A DNA stretch of 64,000 nucleotides, taken from NCBI GenBank assembly GCA_026826555.1, contig JAKSZT010037307.1, positions 2,061,879 to 2,125,878 on the forward strand, written 5' to 3'. This document shows positions 38,514 to 49,325 of this stretch, piece after piece. The notes beneath the pieces are model-generated. The model ran no database searches. It saw nothing but the letters and a program-made list of their open reading frames with translations, and was not told the DNA's origin. Position numbers and translations under genes: made by a program. Numbering within the stretch: the first letter of the stretch is position 1; the number at the start of each line of letters is the position of its first letter. This DNA is from Tolypeutes matacus. Taxonomy: Eukaryota; Chordata; Mammalia; Cingulata; Chlamyphoridae.

Positions 38514-39324
38514 CTGCCTGGGCACCATTGGATTAGGAAAATTTTGCACTTTTGTAGTGGTGTTCTTGTATAAGCCCTTTGCCTATAATTATGAGGTCCA
38601 GGAAAAAAAGTGTTTTATTTTCTTGCCGCTAGAACCATTTACTTACTCTAAAAATTTTTCTTTTTCTTTTTGCTCTTGATCTTTCAGATGTAGTCTTGCC
38701 TACTACATTCCTAATTCTGAAAGTATACTCAATATTAAGGAAATTGCCAATTATTTTAACTTTCTCGAGAAAATTGACATTACAAGGAGGGTGTTTGAAT
38801 ACAAAGAGATTTTCCCTTTCCCACTGGTGGGTAATAGTGTCAGAGAGAAAGGGAGGCTCTGTGGTGCTAGACATGGTCCTAAATTGACAGCCATAGGTTT
38901 AAACTAGAGGAAACCTGAAACCTGCATTCCTTTGGCAAGGGCAAACCCTTTTTTAAATTTTACAACCAAGAAAGGAATGGCTTCCCCAGCCTGGTCTATG
39001 GTGCCTTCAACAGAAAAATTGAGATTCTGGTGTGACCTGATTTCTTAGGAAAACCCTTTCTTTGAATCAGGGAGAGAGAAGTTTACCAGGTACTGGATAT
39101 CATGAGACGTCTGAACAGAATGAAAGTCACACTGCCTTCTGTTTTTTTCTGAACTCTTTATCTTTGAATGGGAAGTAAAAAGTGAATAGTTGCATTTCTG
39201 ATGGGTGTAACATACTGTAGCTCTAAAATCAAATCCTTTAGAGAAATTGGAAGGGATCAGAGAACTAGGATAGGAAGAGTGTAGGCTTCTGTGCACAAAA
39301 CAATGGGTGGAGGAGACCAAAGTT
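38514..39324. other. Unique intronic sequence upstream of the IP6K1 exon
   Basis: No repeats or further exons recognised. Confidence 0.5.
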
Positions 39325-39440
39325 GCAACATTCAACAAAAATTTACTGACTGCTTCTCATGTGCCAGGCAGTGTTGTAAGTGCTAGGGATGCACAGATCA
39401 AGAACAAAACAGCCACTTACTCACTCATGGAGCAGATATT
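39325..39440 (+). repeat. Ancient mammalian repeat fragment
   Basis: CAACAAAAATTTACTGACTGCTTCTCATGTGCCAGGCAGTGTTGTAAGTGCTAGGGATGCACAG follows a common old mammalian pattern. It is probably the same family as 12951-13795, whose start (12975-12995) also has CAGGCACTGC. Confidence 0.55.
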
Positions 39441-39489
39441 CTGGGAACTCCAGGAAGATAATGTCTTGCCAGATGTTTTGATTCCCTCT

Positions 39490-39511
39490 TTTCCTCTCTT
39501 CCTTTCTGTAG
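39490..39511 (+). promoter_or_regulatory. IP6K1: Splice acceptor of the IP6K1 coding exon
   Basis: A run of C and T (39486-39508) broken by few purines leads into TAG at 39509-39511. No competing AG lies in the tract. The exon boundary is inferred from this signal and from the continuous 5'UTR that follows; transcript data would fix it. Confidence 0.8.
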
Positions 39512-39866
39512 GACAGAAGAATAAGCTGATCAGACTCTGACCATTCATTGGCTTTCAGCTTGCCAGGATCTTTTACCCACCTCTCCTTTCGTGGTCCATG
39601 TGCTGCATCCTCTGCCCTCGGTGTGCAACTGGCCCCCAACGCAATGTGTGTTTGTCAAACCATGGAAGTGGGGCAGTATGGCAAGAACGCAAGTCGGGCC
39701 GGAGACCGCGGAGTCCTCCTGGAGCCCTTTATCCACCAGGTGGGCGGACACAGCAGCATGATGCGTTACGACGACCACACTGTGTGCAAGCCCCTCATCT
39801 CTCGGGAACAGCGCTTCTACGAGTCCCTCCCTCCCGAAATGAAGGAGTTCACCCCTGAGTACAAAG
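39512..39866 (+). CDS. IP6K1: IP6K1 first coding exon (coding part 39644-39866)
   Basis: Inositol hexakisphosphate kinase 1 phosphorylates InsP6 with ATP to 5-PP-InsP5 (InsP7), a signalling metabolite. The exon opens after a pyrimidine-rich acceptor ending in AG at 39510-39511 and has 132 bases of 5'UTR. Translation starts at 39644 (G at -3). The protein begins [19 protein letters not shown] and continues to ...KEFTPEYK, which matches the human IP6K1 N-terminus as I remember it with no differences seen over 74 residues. The coding part is 223 bases, so codon 75 (Gly) is split after its first base (phase 1), and AAAG|GTCAGT at 39863-39872 is a good donor. This N-terminal segment precedes the catalytic part; the inositol-kinase PxxxDxKxG motif lies in later exons that are not in the window. 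There is no frameshift or stop. The closest alternatives are IP6K2 and IP6K3, whose N-termini differ. Confidence 0.96.
39598..39858 (+). other. Upstream reading frame overlapping the IP6K1 start
   Basis: An ATG at 39598 in the 5'UTR opens an 86-codon frame, shifted from the IP6K1 frame, that runs across the IP6K1 ATG and ends at a TGA at 39856-39858 inside the same exon. Its start context is poor (T at -3). It could reduce initiation at 39644. It may also be simply the shadow of a conserved coding sequence; nothing here shows that the peptide is made. Confidence 0.45.
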
Positions 39867-39872
39867 GTCAGT
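39867..39872 (+). promoter_or_regulatory. IP6K1: Splice donor of the IP6K1 coding exon
   Basis: GTCAGT directly follows ACAAAG. The conserved protein match stops exactly here: after EYK the read-through frame gives QSLACL, which is not IP6K1. Confidence 0.88.
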
Positions 39873-40506
39873 CGCTGGCCTGTTTGGTGAGAGCAGCAGT
39901 CTTGGGCCTGTAGACCCTTGGCTCAGTTTTCCTTGTTTTCTTGGCTATGTGATATTATTGTAGGTCTCTGTTTTAAAGCAACCGAGTCACTTTGTTAAGC
40001 AAAATTAGAGGCTGAAAGCCTCAGCAAGGTCTTTAGATCTTGAAAATTGAATTGATTGATCTGAGAAGAATTCACAGCATTAAGTTCTGTTGGTAGAGAA
40101 GAGCCTGCTGTAGTCAAGGAGGTTTCCCTTGTTTGCTAAAGCGTTTTTCAAGAAGTGGGTGTCACTTCTCTGGCCCCAGAGGAGGAAGATTTGCATGCTT
40201 TCCAGGCTAAGGTGGTGAGATAGATGGTTGGCGAGGTGGCTCTGTAGGGACTGTGTCTGTGTATGTGCTGGGGGAATGAATTGATGGTAAGAAATTTGGA
40301 GAAGGACTGGGTCCTGATGGCCCTAACTTTTGAAGGAAATATGATTTGGTTTAAAATATAAATTACTTTATAAAAAAGAGCCCCATGAATATTATACCAG
40401 AATTAAGTTATTTTATTTTAAATTCTGATTGTTGTCACTGTTCATTAATTTTTATAATTGCTCTCCAGTATGTAAGTTATGTTCGTGTTCTGCTTTCTCT
40501 CTCTCT
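39873..40506. other. IP6K1: Unique intronic sequence downstream of the exon
   Basis: No repeats or exon-like frames recognised. Confidence 0.5.
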
Positions 40507-40717
40507 CTTTTTTTTAGGAGGTACTGGAGATTGAACTCAGGACCTCGTACATGGGAAGCAGGCACTTAACCACCGAGCTATATCCGCTCCCCATTGAGAG
40601 TTGGTTTTTTCATGTAGGTTGTCTGTTTTTTGTTTTTAGGAGGTAACAGGGATCAAACCCGGGACCTCACAACATGGGAAGCAGGTGCTCAACCATTTGA
40701 GCTACATCTGTCCCCTG
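40507..40717 (-). mobile_element. tRNA-related SINE, tandem dimer of a second type
   Basis: Two antisense units (40517-40593 and 40637-40717) with the linker GAGAGTTGGTTTTTTCATG. It is the closest sister to the copy at 37566-37777. Confidence 0.82.
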
Positions 40718-40889
40718 TTCACTTTTTCAAAGCTTTATGAATTCAGTCATGTTGCCTCTATCCTGTACTTAAGGAATCTTCAATTTAGAATGAATCTTAA
40801 GGAAAATCAATCCATATCAGTGCTAAGGCTTGTTTTTAGCAAAAAAAAAGGTGAGCCGGTTCTTGAGACACACCAAATTTTGCATGTTT

Positions 40890-41210
40890 CCTCCCCCCCC
40901 TTCCACTTCTGGGCTTTTGCCTTTCCATTGCCTTTTGTCCACAGTTCCTCCTCATTCTTCAGTCTTTCAGGTCTCCCCTGAGATTCTTTCCCTGACCATC
41001 CTGACCATCTGTTCTGCCCCAGAAGCCTTACTGTTTTCTACTACAGCACTTTATTTAGATTTTTTTTTTTTTAGTACTTATCACTAGTCTATAATTGTTT
41101 TGTCTGTGTGTTTGTTTATTCTGTTTTTCATAGTACATCTTTTACATTAATGAGCACAGTGCCTGGAACCTAATTAAATGCTCAGTAAATAATTGACAAG
41201 TGAATGAGGT
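40890..41210 (+). repeat. L2 3'-end relic
   Basis: CTTCTGGGCTTTTGCC, TCAGGTCTCCCCTGA and the final GAGCACAGTGCCTGGAACCTAATTAAATGCTCAGTAAATAATTGAC follow the L2 3' end. Confidence 0.72.
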
Positions 41211-41639
41211 GAAGCTAAGGCCTTTTTTGCATGAGGATAAAGATGCCTTGGACTTCACATTTAGTACTGCAAGTATTAACACTTGAAGATCGTGGCTGGT
41301 CATACTAAAATAAACAAAAATCCGTTTCAAGCCTACTTTCAAGATATGGGATATTATTGGCAAATTTCCTTATCTTGGTTGACTTTTAAAAACACCTGTG
41401 CTTAAAGAAATAACTAAGTGGGCATAGATGTGTATGGATGTGTGGGTTAGTATTTATACATGTATTTCCTGGTTTCTGTTTGCTGAAAGGGCCTAAAAGC
41501 AATGGCACCCAGTGGTGACGAGCATATCTAGCACCAAGACCTTGTTTTTTCTGAATACCATTCCTCCAAAAAAGGAACCAGGGCTCCTTGGAGAATGCTT
41601 GATTCCTGGGCTGGGACAGGAAAAAATACAAAATTAGCT
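41211..41639. other. Unique intronic sequence, no gene seen
   Basis: No repeats or coding frames recognised. Confidence 0.45.
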
Positions 41640-42525
41640 GGAGCATCCCATGGTAGCAGATTGTAAAGAAGTGGTTAAAAATGATGGGAATGCATGTAAA
41701 AAGTACACAAGAACCAACTTAAAGGAGTTCCAGTGGAGAATTTGAGCAATAAGATATATATTCATAAGTCCACACTGACAAAAATAAGTGCCTGAGACGG
41801 GACATGTCTTCCTTACAGTAGAATTCTAATTAGTAAATTGAGAAGAACTGATGGGAGCAAATCGCCATTAAGCAGTAATGATTGTTGTGGGCAAGAACTG
41901 CTGATCATTTCTAAAACTAGTTGCCTAAAGTATGACGAATAGCAGAATAGTTAGAGTTTCAGAGTATCTCCCCATAATACATTAATGCCAAAGGGAAAAA
42001 TATAGCTCTACAGATAAACCTGGCAGACACCACCTTAACCAAGTGATCCAACAAGTTCATATCACCAGTGATCAGACTTGTATCTCCTGACATGGTGGAC
42101 TGAGGAGGATGCAGGATCAACTTCTGTTGCCCAAAATGCATAGCTTCAATCTAATCATGAGGAAGCATTGAGGAGCATTCTACTAAATAACTGGCTGGTA
42201 CTCTTCAAAAGTGTCAAATTTGAAAGAGAATGACTGAGGAACTATCCCAGAATCGAAGATAAGGAGACATGAGAGCTAAATGCAGTGTGAGATCCTAGAC
42301 CAGAAAAAGGACATGAGTGGGAAAATTGAATGAATAATGTGTAGAGATTAGTTAATAGTATTGTATCAGTGTAAATTTTCTTGCCTTGATAATTGTACTA
42401 TGCTTATGTAAGATGTTAGCATTAGACAAAGCTGGGTGAAGGGTTTTGGGTTTTTGGTCACTCTATTATTTTTGTAATTTTTCTGTGAACTTAAATTTAT
42501 TTCAAAATAAAAAGTAAAACAAAAC
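41640..42525 (+). mobile_element. Old L1 (L1M type) 3'UTR, sense
   Basis: Ends with GTATTGTATCAGTGTAAATTTTCTTG, TGTAAGATGTTAGCATTAGACAAAGCTGGGTGAAGGGT and TTATTTCAAAATAAAAAG, the L1M 3' terminus. It is one of the few sense L1s in the window. Confidence 0.75.
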
Positions 42526-42795
42526 CCTGTGTTGTAAAATACATAGAGACCGACAGTGGATTACAGTTGCTAGTGTGTAGCACTGGGGTAGGTGGGAATG
42601 GGGAGTCAGTGCTTGATGGGTACTGAGTTTCTGCTTGGGATGATGAAAATGTTTTGGTAATGGATGGGGGTGTTGGTAGCACAATATAATTAATATAATT
42701 GCTATCACTGAATTGTACACATGGTAATGGTTAAAATGGAACATACTGTGTTTTATATATGTTACCACAATAAAAAATTTTAAAAAGATACGGAT
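42526..42795 (+). mobile_element. Second old L1 3' terminus, sense
   Basis: TGGGATGATGAAAATGTTTTGG, ATGGATGGGGGTGTTGGTAGCACAATA, CACTGAATTGTACACATGGTAATGGTTAAAATGG and ACCACAATAAAAAA follow another L1M 3' end. It is directly adjacent to the first one. Confidence 0.75.
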
Positions 42796-43484
42796 GGACT
42801 GTTAAGTTGTTTAAAAATTGTTGTTGAGGCTTTTTAATGACATGGAAAATTATCCACAATATATTGTTAAGCAAAAAAAAAAAAAAAAAAGGCAGATAAA
42901 ATGATACATACAGTATGATAAATATCATGAATATGGATATATACACACATATGCATAGAAAAAAGACTAGGTGTATTTAGGGGAAAATATTAATGGTTCT
43001 GTACAGCTAATATTTTAAAATTGTTTTTTATTTTTCTGTATTTTCTACCAAATGCACTTATTTTTTATAGTTTTTAGTAAAAAAATGATGTCAGAAAAAC
43101 AAAAAAAAACCATGCTGTAGGTTCTGAAGTGTATTCATTTGACCAATAATATCTTCCACTTATTAAAATTAAATTGGGCTTTATTTGACTTAGAAGGGAT
43201 TAATTTTAGTTGAATTGTACTCTTGTTAAAGTATATTTTTTCTTCCCTAGGGAATATGTAGCCTGAGGAAAGAAAGCTAGTTAGACTCAAGGATTTGCTA
43301 TGGTCTTTCAAGAGCATTCATTCCCCTGTCTGTGAGGAGAAGGTACAGGAAAAAAATGGAACTAGTGCCTGAGATGTTGAGAATCCTTCCCTGAGAGTAA
43401 CGAAGAAGTTCTAACATCTCATCCCAATTCTGGTGGTTATGATTTAGAGAACGTTTCTGAGGAGCCAGAGCTAGCCTCCTTTTA
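42796..43484. other. Intronic sequence, no gene seen
   Basis: 42830-43080 has L1-like 3' words (ATTATCCACAATATATTGTTAAGCAAAAAAA). The rest is unassigned. Confidence 0.4.
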
Positions 43485-45475
43485 AAAAAAAAAAAAATCA
43501 ATTTTATTGATACATATTAATAAATACAATTCATCCAAAGTGTACAATCAGTGGTATTTGGTATAATCACATAGTTGTGCATGCATCACTTTGATCATTA
43601 TTAGAGCATTTTCGTTATTTCAATAATAATAAAAAACAGACAAAATTCTTGTCAGTCTCAATGCTTCTATAGCTGCTATTTGTGGCTATTCTTGCACATT
43701 TATTTTTTAAGCAGTTTTATTGAGATATAGTAACATACCATAAGGCCTATCCAAAATGTATAATCAGTGGCTTTTAGTATAATTGCAATGTTGTACATTC
43801 ATCACTACAAAAAAAATATTAGAACAATTTCATTACTTCAAAAAGAAAAACTCCACACCCTTTAGCAGTCACCTCTCAATCCCGCTATCCTTGCACAGCC
43901 TTACATAGCCAGTCATCAATTTCATCTTTATAAATTGATTTATATATACTTTTTAAAAAAACAAATCAGTTTTGATACATATTAATAAAGCATACAATTT
44001 ACATTTTATATAAATGGAATCATACAATATGTAGTATTTTGTGTCTGACATCTTTCACTTAGTGTGTTTTTTGTCTGATATTAACATCTTATAATATTAA
44101 CATATTCAGTTTCAAAGAAAAATGGTCTTATATATGCAATTTTACCCATATTCATATTCTACATGTGGTTTTACTATGCTGTTCTGTCCCGTGTTACACT
44201 TTTTAGCTTTCCCTTTAGTAATAATATACATGACTTAGACTTTTCCTTTAAACCACTGTCATACCCATATCCTAGTACTGCTAGTTAGAAACATTGCTGT
44301 GCTTTTGTCTTTTCTATTCATTTCCAAAGATTAACACATGTCCTTTTTACCAATCCTGCACAAGTTAACAACCCTCAGTTTTCCATTCTCCAACCTCATT
44401 CTTATTTTCTGGTGACGCGTATTCAAATTGTTAACTCCATGAGATTACACAATGTATCTATCTAGTTCGTAGTAGTACAATTATACCATATTTGTCCTTT
44501 TGGGTCTGGCTTGCTTCACTCAATGTCCTCCAGGTTCATCCATGTTGTCAAGTGCTTTATGACTTCATTTCTTCTTACAGCTGCCTAATATTCCATCATG
44601 TGAATACACCAAGTTTATTCATTCATCAGTTGATGGACACCTGGGTCTCTACCTTTTGGCAATCATGAATAACTCTGCTATGAACATTGGTGTGCAGATG
44701 TCTTTCTGTGTTACTGCTCTCAGTTCTTCTCAGCATATACCAGTAGTGGTATTATAGGGTCATGTGGCAAATCTATATTCAACTTATTTAGGAATTGTCA
44801 AACAGTCCTCCACAGTGGCTGTACCATTCTGCATTCCCACCAACAGTGAATAAGTGTTCCTATCTCTCCACAACCTCTCCAACACTTGTAGTTCTCTCTC
44901 TTAGAGGGAAAACTTTCAAGCTTTCCCCATTGAGCTTGATGTTGGCTGTGGGTTTTTCATATATGCCTTTTATCATATTGAGGGCTTTTCCTTCTATTCT
45001 TATCTTTTGACATGTTTTTATCAAGAAATAATGCTGGATTTTGTCAAATACCTTTTCTGCATCAATCGAGATGATCATGGGGTTGTTTTCCTTCAATTTG
45101 TTAATGTGGTATATTACGTTAATTGATTTTCTTATATTGAACCACTTTTGCATACCAGGAATAAATCCCATTTGATCATGGTGTATGTCTTTTGATATGC
45201 TGTTGGATTCTATTTGCAAGTATTTTGTTGAGAAATTTTGCATCTATATTCATTAGAGAGACTGGTCTGTAATTTTCTTTTCTTGTAGTGTCTTTTTCTG
45301 GCTTTCGTATTAGGGTGATGTTGGCTTCATAAAATGTGTTGGGTAATTTTCCCCCCCTTTTCAATTTTTGGAAGAGTTTAAACAGGATTGAAGTTAATTC
45401 TTCTTGAAATGCTTGATAGAATTCACCTGTGAAGCCATCTGGTCCTGGACTCTTCTTTGTTGGGAGACTTTTTTT

Positions 45476-46395
45476 TTTTTTATTTTTTTAAAGATACTTA
45501 GATTATCTAAATGTTACATAAAAAATAAAGAGGATTCCCATATGCCCCGCTCCCTACACCTCCCACATTTTCCCACATCAACAACATCCTTCTTAAGTAT
45601 GGTACATTAGTTAGGATTGATGAACACATTCTGGAGCATTGCCACTGAGCATGGACCATAGTTTACATTGTAGTTTACACTCTCTCCCACCCAGTCTTGC
45701 AGATTATGGCAAGATATACAATGGCCTGTATCTGTCATTGCAGTGTCATTCAGGACAATTCCCAAGTCCTGAAAATGCCCCCATATTGCACCTGTTCTTC
45801 TGTCTCCTTGCCCTCAGAACCTCCGGTGGCCACTGCCTCCACATCAGTGATTTAAGTTCTTACATTGCGAGAGTCACAATAAGTCTATAATAGAATACCA
45901 GTAAGTCTACTTTGGTCCATAGTTCATTACCCAGTCCTGAGGAGTCTGGGATCGTGAGGCCCACTCCACCTCTTATTGAGAGGGGCCTTCGATCCCATAG
46001 GGCAGATGGATGGGACTCTCTTGTTTGCAGTTGTAGACTCTCTCAGTTCCTTGGGATGGTTGTTGTCCATCATCATCTTGTTAGTTGTCCTGGGTGAGAC
46101 TGATGAACTGGAGAGTAGGTGTTGCAACTCTGTTGAGATTCAGGGCCCAGCTGGTACATGGACAGCCCAAAGATTTAAGTCTCTTAGATGTACACCTATC
46201 AACTCTAGTACTAATTATAGGTTCACATAGAAGGACAGAAGAGCCATGTGTAGGGAAACCACAGCTGAGTCCAACTCTGTCACACTGGGGAGCATAAATT
46301 CCAAAGTAGGGCCCACTGGCAAGGCACCAAACTCCTGAGCTATCTGCCCTGACTTTAGTGTCTGGATGTCTCCAGAGCCCTCCTATTTGAGGTAG
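45476..46395 (-). mobile_element. Repeat X, longest copy
   Basis: Poly(T)-led and about 920 bp. From the 3' end (left) the landmarks are AGATACTTAGATTATCTAAATG, CACTGAGCATGGACCATAGTT, TCATTCAGGACAATTCCCAAGTCC and CCTCCGGTGGCCACTGCC. The 5' part beyond 45850 is not present in the other copies. A short minus-strand frame at 45927-46127 has no recognised domain. I cannot assign a family. Confidence 0.72.
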
Positions 46396-46529
46396 TGTTT
46401 ACTTTGGCTGTTTTTGTTTTTGTTTTGTTTTGTTTTTTTTTAAACTAAATGCATCTTAATAGAAAACAAAATTCCAAATAACTCTTTTCAGAAAACAGGA
46501 ATACTTAATCCTTTTTCCACAAATTAGAA
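46396..46529. other. T-rich spacer between repeat X and VAMP8 pseudogene
   Basis: TTTTGTTTTTGTTTTG run, then unassigned sequence that includes the left copy of the pseudogene target site. Confidence 0.4.
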
Positions 46530-46543
46530 CTTGATTTATTCTT

Positions 46544-47168
46544 TTTTTTTAGGGATACTGACAGATCTTTATTGCCCCCCCCCAACCACCAACAGTTTCC
46601 CAGTGTCATGCTGGGCCTTCTGGGTCTCTCCAACCCACTCCGAGGAGCTGTGAAACGCGGCCACAGTCCAGCTCTCTCCTCTGGGGAGCCCAAGGTGCTC
46701 CCTAGGGGCAGGCAGTGTGGCAGAGGGTCCTCAGGGCGAGGAGCAGGAGGACTGGGCAGCCTCCCAATGGAGGGAAGGCTGCCCCAAAGAAGAAGAGGGC
46801 GGGGTACAAGGGGCTTCTAAGTAGGCATGGCACCGGTGGCAAAGAGCATGATGAGGAGGAGGAGGATCGCAACGATAAGGCAGATGATGACAATCATCTT
46901 CATGCTCTTCCACCAGAACTTCCATGCCACCTTCTGCGATGTGGTCTTGAAGTGCTCAGATGTGGCTTCCAGACCTTCTGTCTTGTTGCGGAGATGGTCC
47001 AAGTTTTCTCCTCAGGCCAGGATCTGTTCCACGTTCTGGGTCATAATATTCTTGATCCCCTCCACCTCACTCTGCAGGTTCCGCACGTGGTCATTTCCTC
47101 TGCTTCCACTGGTCTCGTCCATGTCTCCCCAGCAGCCAGAGCCAGTTGTAGCTGAGCTCGGCCTTGTT
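46544..47168 (-). pseudogene. VAMP8: VAMP8 processed pseudogene
   Basis: VAMP8 is a vesicle R-SNARE. The minus-strand frame starts at ATG 47122 and ends at TAG 46819-46817. It reads [19 protein letters not shown] (residues 1-19) and later [20 protein letters not shown], the SNARE motif, then a C-terminal membrane anchor rich in I, V and L ending in ATGAMPT. Against human VAMP8 (about 100 residues, from memory) it is full length with no indel until the last residues. Codon 37 (Arg) is TGA (47014-47012). It is intronless, with 5'UTR, 3'UTR, polyadenylation signal AATAAA (46574-46569) and a poly(A) tail. Flanks repeat CTTGATTTATTCTT at 46530-46543 and 47169-47182. All of this shows L1-mediated retroposition. 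Confidence 0.95.
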
Positions 47169-47261
47169 CTTGATTTATTCTTAAAGCACAGTTATAGATG
47201 CATGCGTAGGTACTTAGGATTTTTTTTTTTACAAAGTGTTCATCAAACTAGTATTTCAGGG

Positions 47262-47515
47262 GAGCAGATGTGGCTCAAGCGGCTGAGTACCTGTTTCCCA
47301 TATGGGAGGTCCCAGGTTCGGTTCCTGGTGTCTCCTGAAAAACAAAAACAAAAAAAAAACAAGTGAACAAATGAAAAAAGCCAACTTACGGGAGCTAATG
47401 GGACTCAGTGTTTGAGCACCAGCTTCCCACTTAGGAGGCCCCAGTTTCAATCCCCAGCCCCATTTCCTCAAAAAACAAACAAACAAACAAAAAACAAAAA
47501 TAAAAAACAAAACGG
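47262..47515 (+). mobile_element. tRNA-related SINEs, two units, sense
   Basis: The first unit, 47262-47335, has GGGGAGCAGATGTGGCTCAAGC and B box GGTTCGGTTCC. The second, 47390-47460, is weaker (GAGCTAATGGGACTCAGTG...TTTCAATCCCCAGCCCC). Each is followed by an A/C-rich tail (CAAACAAACAAAC). Confidence 0.78.
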
Positions 47516-47927
47516 AAAAACTGGTATTGCAGTGCAGGAGGGTGGGAGTGGATAATCTCAGGAGAAAAAGAAGTCTGAAGAAGCTATATCTCTTGTTGGG
47601 AAAGTTTTGATGACTGATTCAATCTCTTTAAATGTGATTGGTTTGTTAATTTCTCGTATTTCGTGTAGGCTGTGCATTTCTAGGAATTTCATTTAGGTTG
47701 GCATACAGTTTCTCATAATATCTTCTTATGATCCTTTTTATTTCTGTGGGGTTGGTCATAACTTCCCCCCTTTCATTTTTTATTTTATTTATTTGCGTCT
47801 TCTCTTTTTTTCTTTGTTAGTCTAGCTAAGGATTTGTCAATTTTATTGATCTTCTCAAAGAACCAGCTTTTGATTTTATTTATTTTGTTTATTGTTTTTT
47901 CTCAATTTCAATTATTTCTGCCCTCAT

Positions 47928-49020
47928 TTAAAAAAAATTTAATTTATTGAAGTATATCTCTCATACATGAACCATACATAAACAATAAGTATATAGCAAT
48001 AGTTGTGAACTTACAAAACAAACATATATAACATCATACAGGGCTCTCTTACCTCACTCTACCACCAATACCTTACATTGCTGTCAAACATTTTTAACTA
48101 ATGATTAAAGAGCATCCTCAAAGTATTACCACTAACCAAAATATTTTCCCCCACCCCACCATCATTATTTTTATATCATTTAGACATGCACGTACATAAA
48201 CAGTAAGTGTATAGTGCAAGCCAAGCTGTGAACTTACAAAGCAAACATGCATAACATCATACAGGGCTCCCATACATCAATCCTCCACCAACACCTTGCA
48301 TTGTCTTGAGACATTTGTTACAAATTATGAAAGAATATTGTCAAAATCTTACTAATTATAGTCCTTATCGTACACTTGGTGTATTTCCCCCCAATCCACC
48401 CTATTATTTTTAAAATATATTTTTATGACAAAAGTTGTAAACTTACAAAACAGTCATGCACATGTGCAGAATTCCCAAACAACACCCCTCTATCAACACA
48501 CCACACTGTGGTGGAACATTTGTTACAGAGCATGAGATAATATCATCAGATTATTACCAAGTCCATAGCTTACATTTGGCACACATTTTCCATACTCTCC
48601 CATTATCAACACAGTACATCTTTGGCATAGATGCACGCATATTACATTATTACTGTTAACCACAGTCCATAGGTCACTCCAATTGTATTCTTCCCATACT
48701 TCTCCACATTCTCACCACCCTGCAATACTTATGTACATCTGCTCTAGCTCACCAAGGACACAATTGCTTCTGTACCATCAAACACAATTCTCATCCATCT
48801 CTGGGTTTACTGTGCTATTCAGTCCCTAGATTATTCTCTAGCTTTCTGTCAGTTGGCATTTACATCCCTAGACTACCATTTTCAGCCACATCCCCATTTA
48901 TAACCAGCTGTTAATCACTATGTGTTACCATCAACTCGGTACATTTCCACACTTTTACAATAAAGCTAATTAAAACTTCTACATACATTAAATATCAGTA
49001 GTCCATCTCAGTCCTCCTCT
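47928..49020 (-). repeat. Repeat Y, three tandem units
   Basis: The antisense word set ACATAAACA(A/G)TAAGT, GTGAACTTACAAA, CAAACAT and ATACAGGGCTC appears at about 47985-48045, 48195-48270 and, diverged, 48425-48480. The last unit continues into unassigned sequence to about 49020. One unit also lies alone at 14626-14850. Confidence 0.68.
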
Positions 49021-49111
49021 TATCTCCTTTAGGAATCTACCACCTACCACCAGGTCTTGAAGATATTTTCCTACATTTTCTTCTAGAAGCTTTATAGTTC
49101 TTTTATATTTA

Positions 49112-49325
49112 TTTATTTATTTATTATTTTTTTTATTTATTTATTTTTTTTTTTTAAGATTTTATTTATTTATTCATTTATCCCCCCCTTGCTGCTTGTG
49201 CTCGCTGGGTCAGCTAACCACGCCGTGCGGGCGGGCTTGCCCTCACCAGGAGGCCCCGGGAACCGAACCCCGGACCTCCCATATGGTAAACGGGAGCCCT
49301 ACTGATTGAGCCACAGCCGCTTCCC
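49112..49325 (-). mobile_element. DAS-type SINE, short form, with exact target duplication
   Basis: 16-bp duplication AGTTCTTTTATATTTA at 49096-49111 and 49326-49341. A (TTTA)n expansion (49111-49150) enlarges its tail. Confidence 0.94.

Noticed and set aside
46572..47366. Plus-strand open frames of 82-179 codons
   Set aside because: They are shadows of the VAMP8 pseudogene, which is on the minus strand.
47928..49020. CRISPR-like array of spaced repeats
   Set aside because: Only three units of about 230 bp with gradual divergence, in mammalian retroelement DNA.
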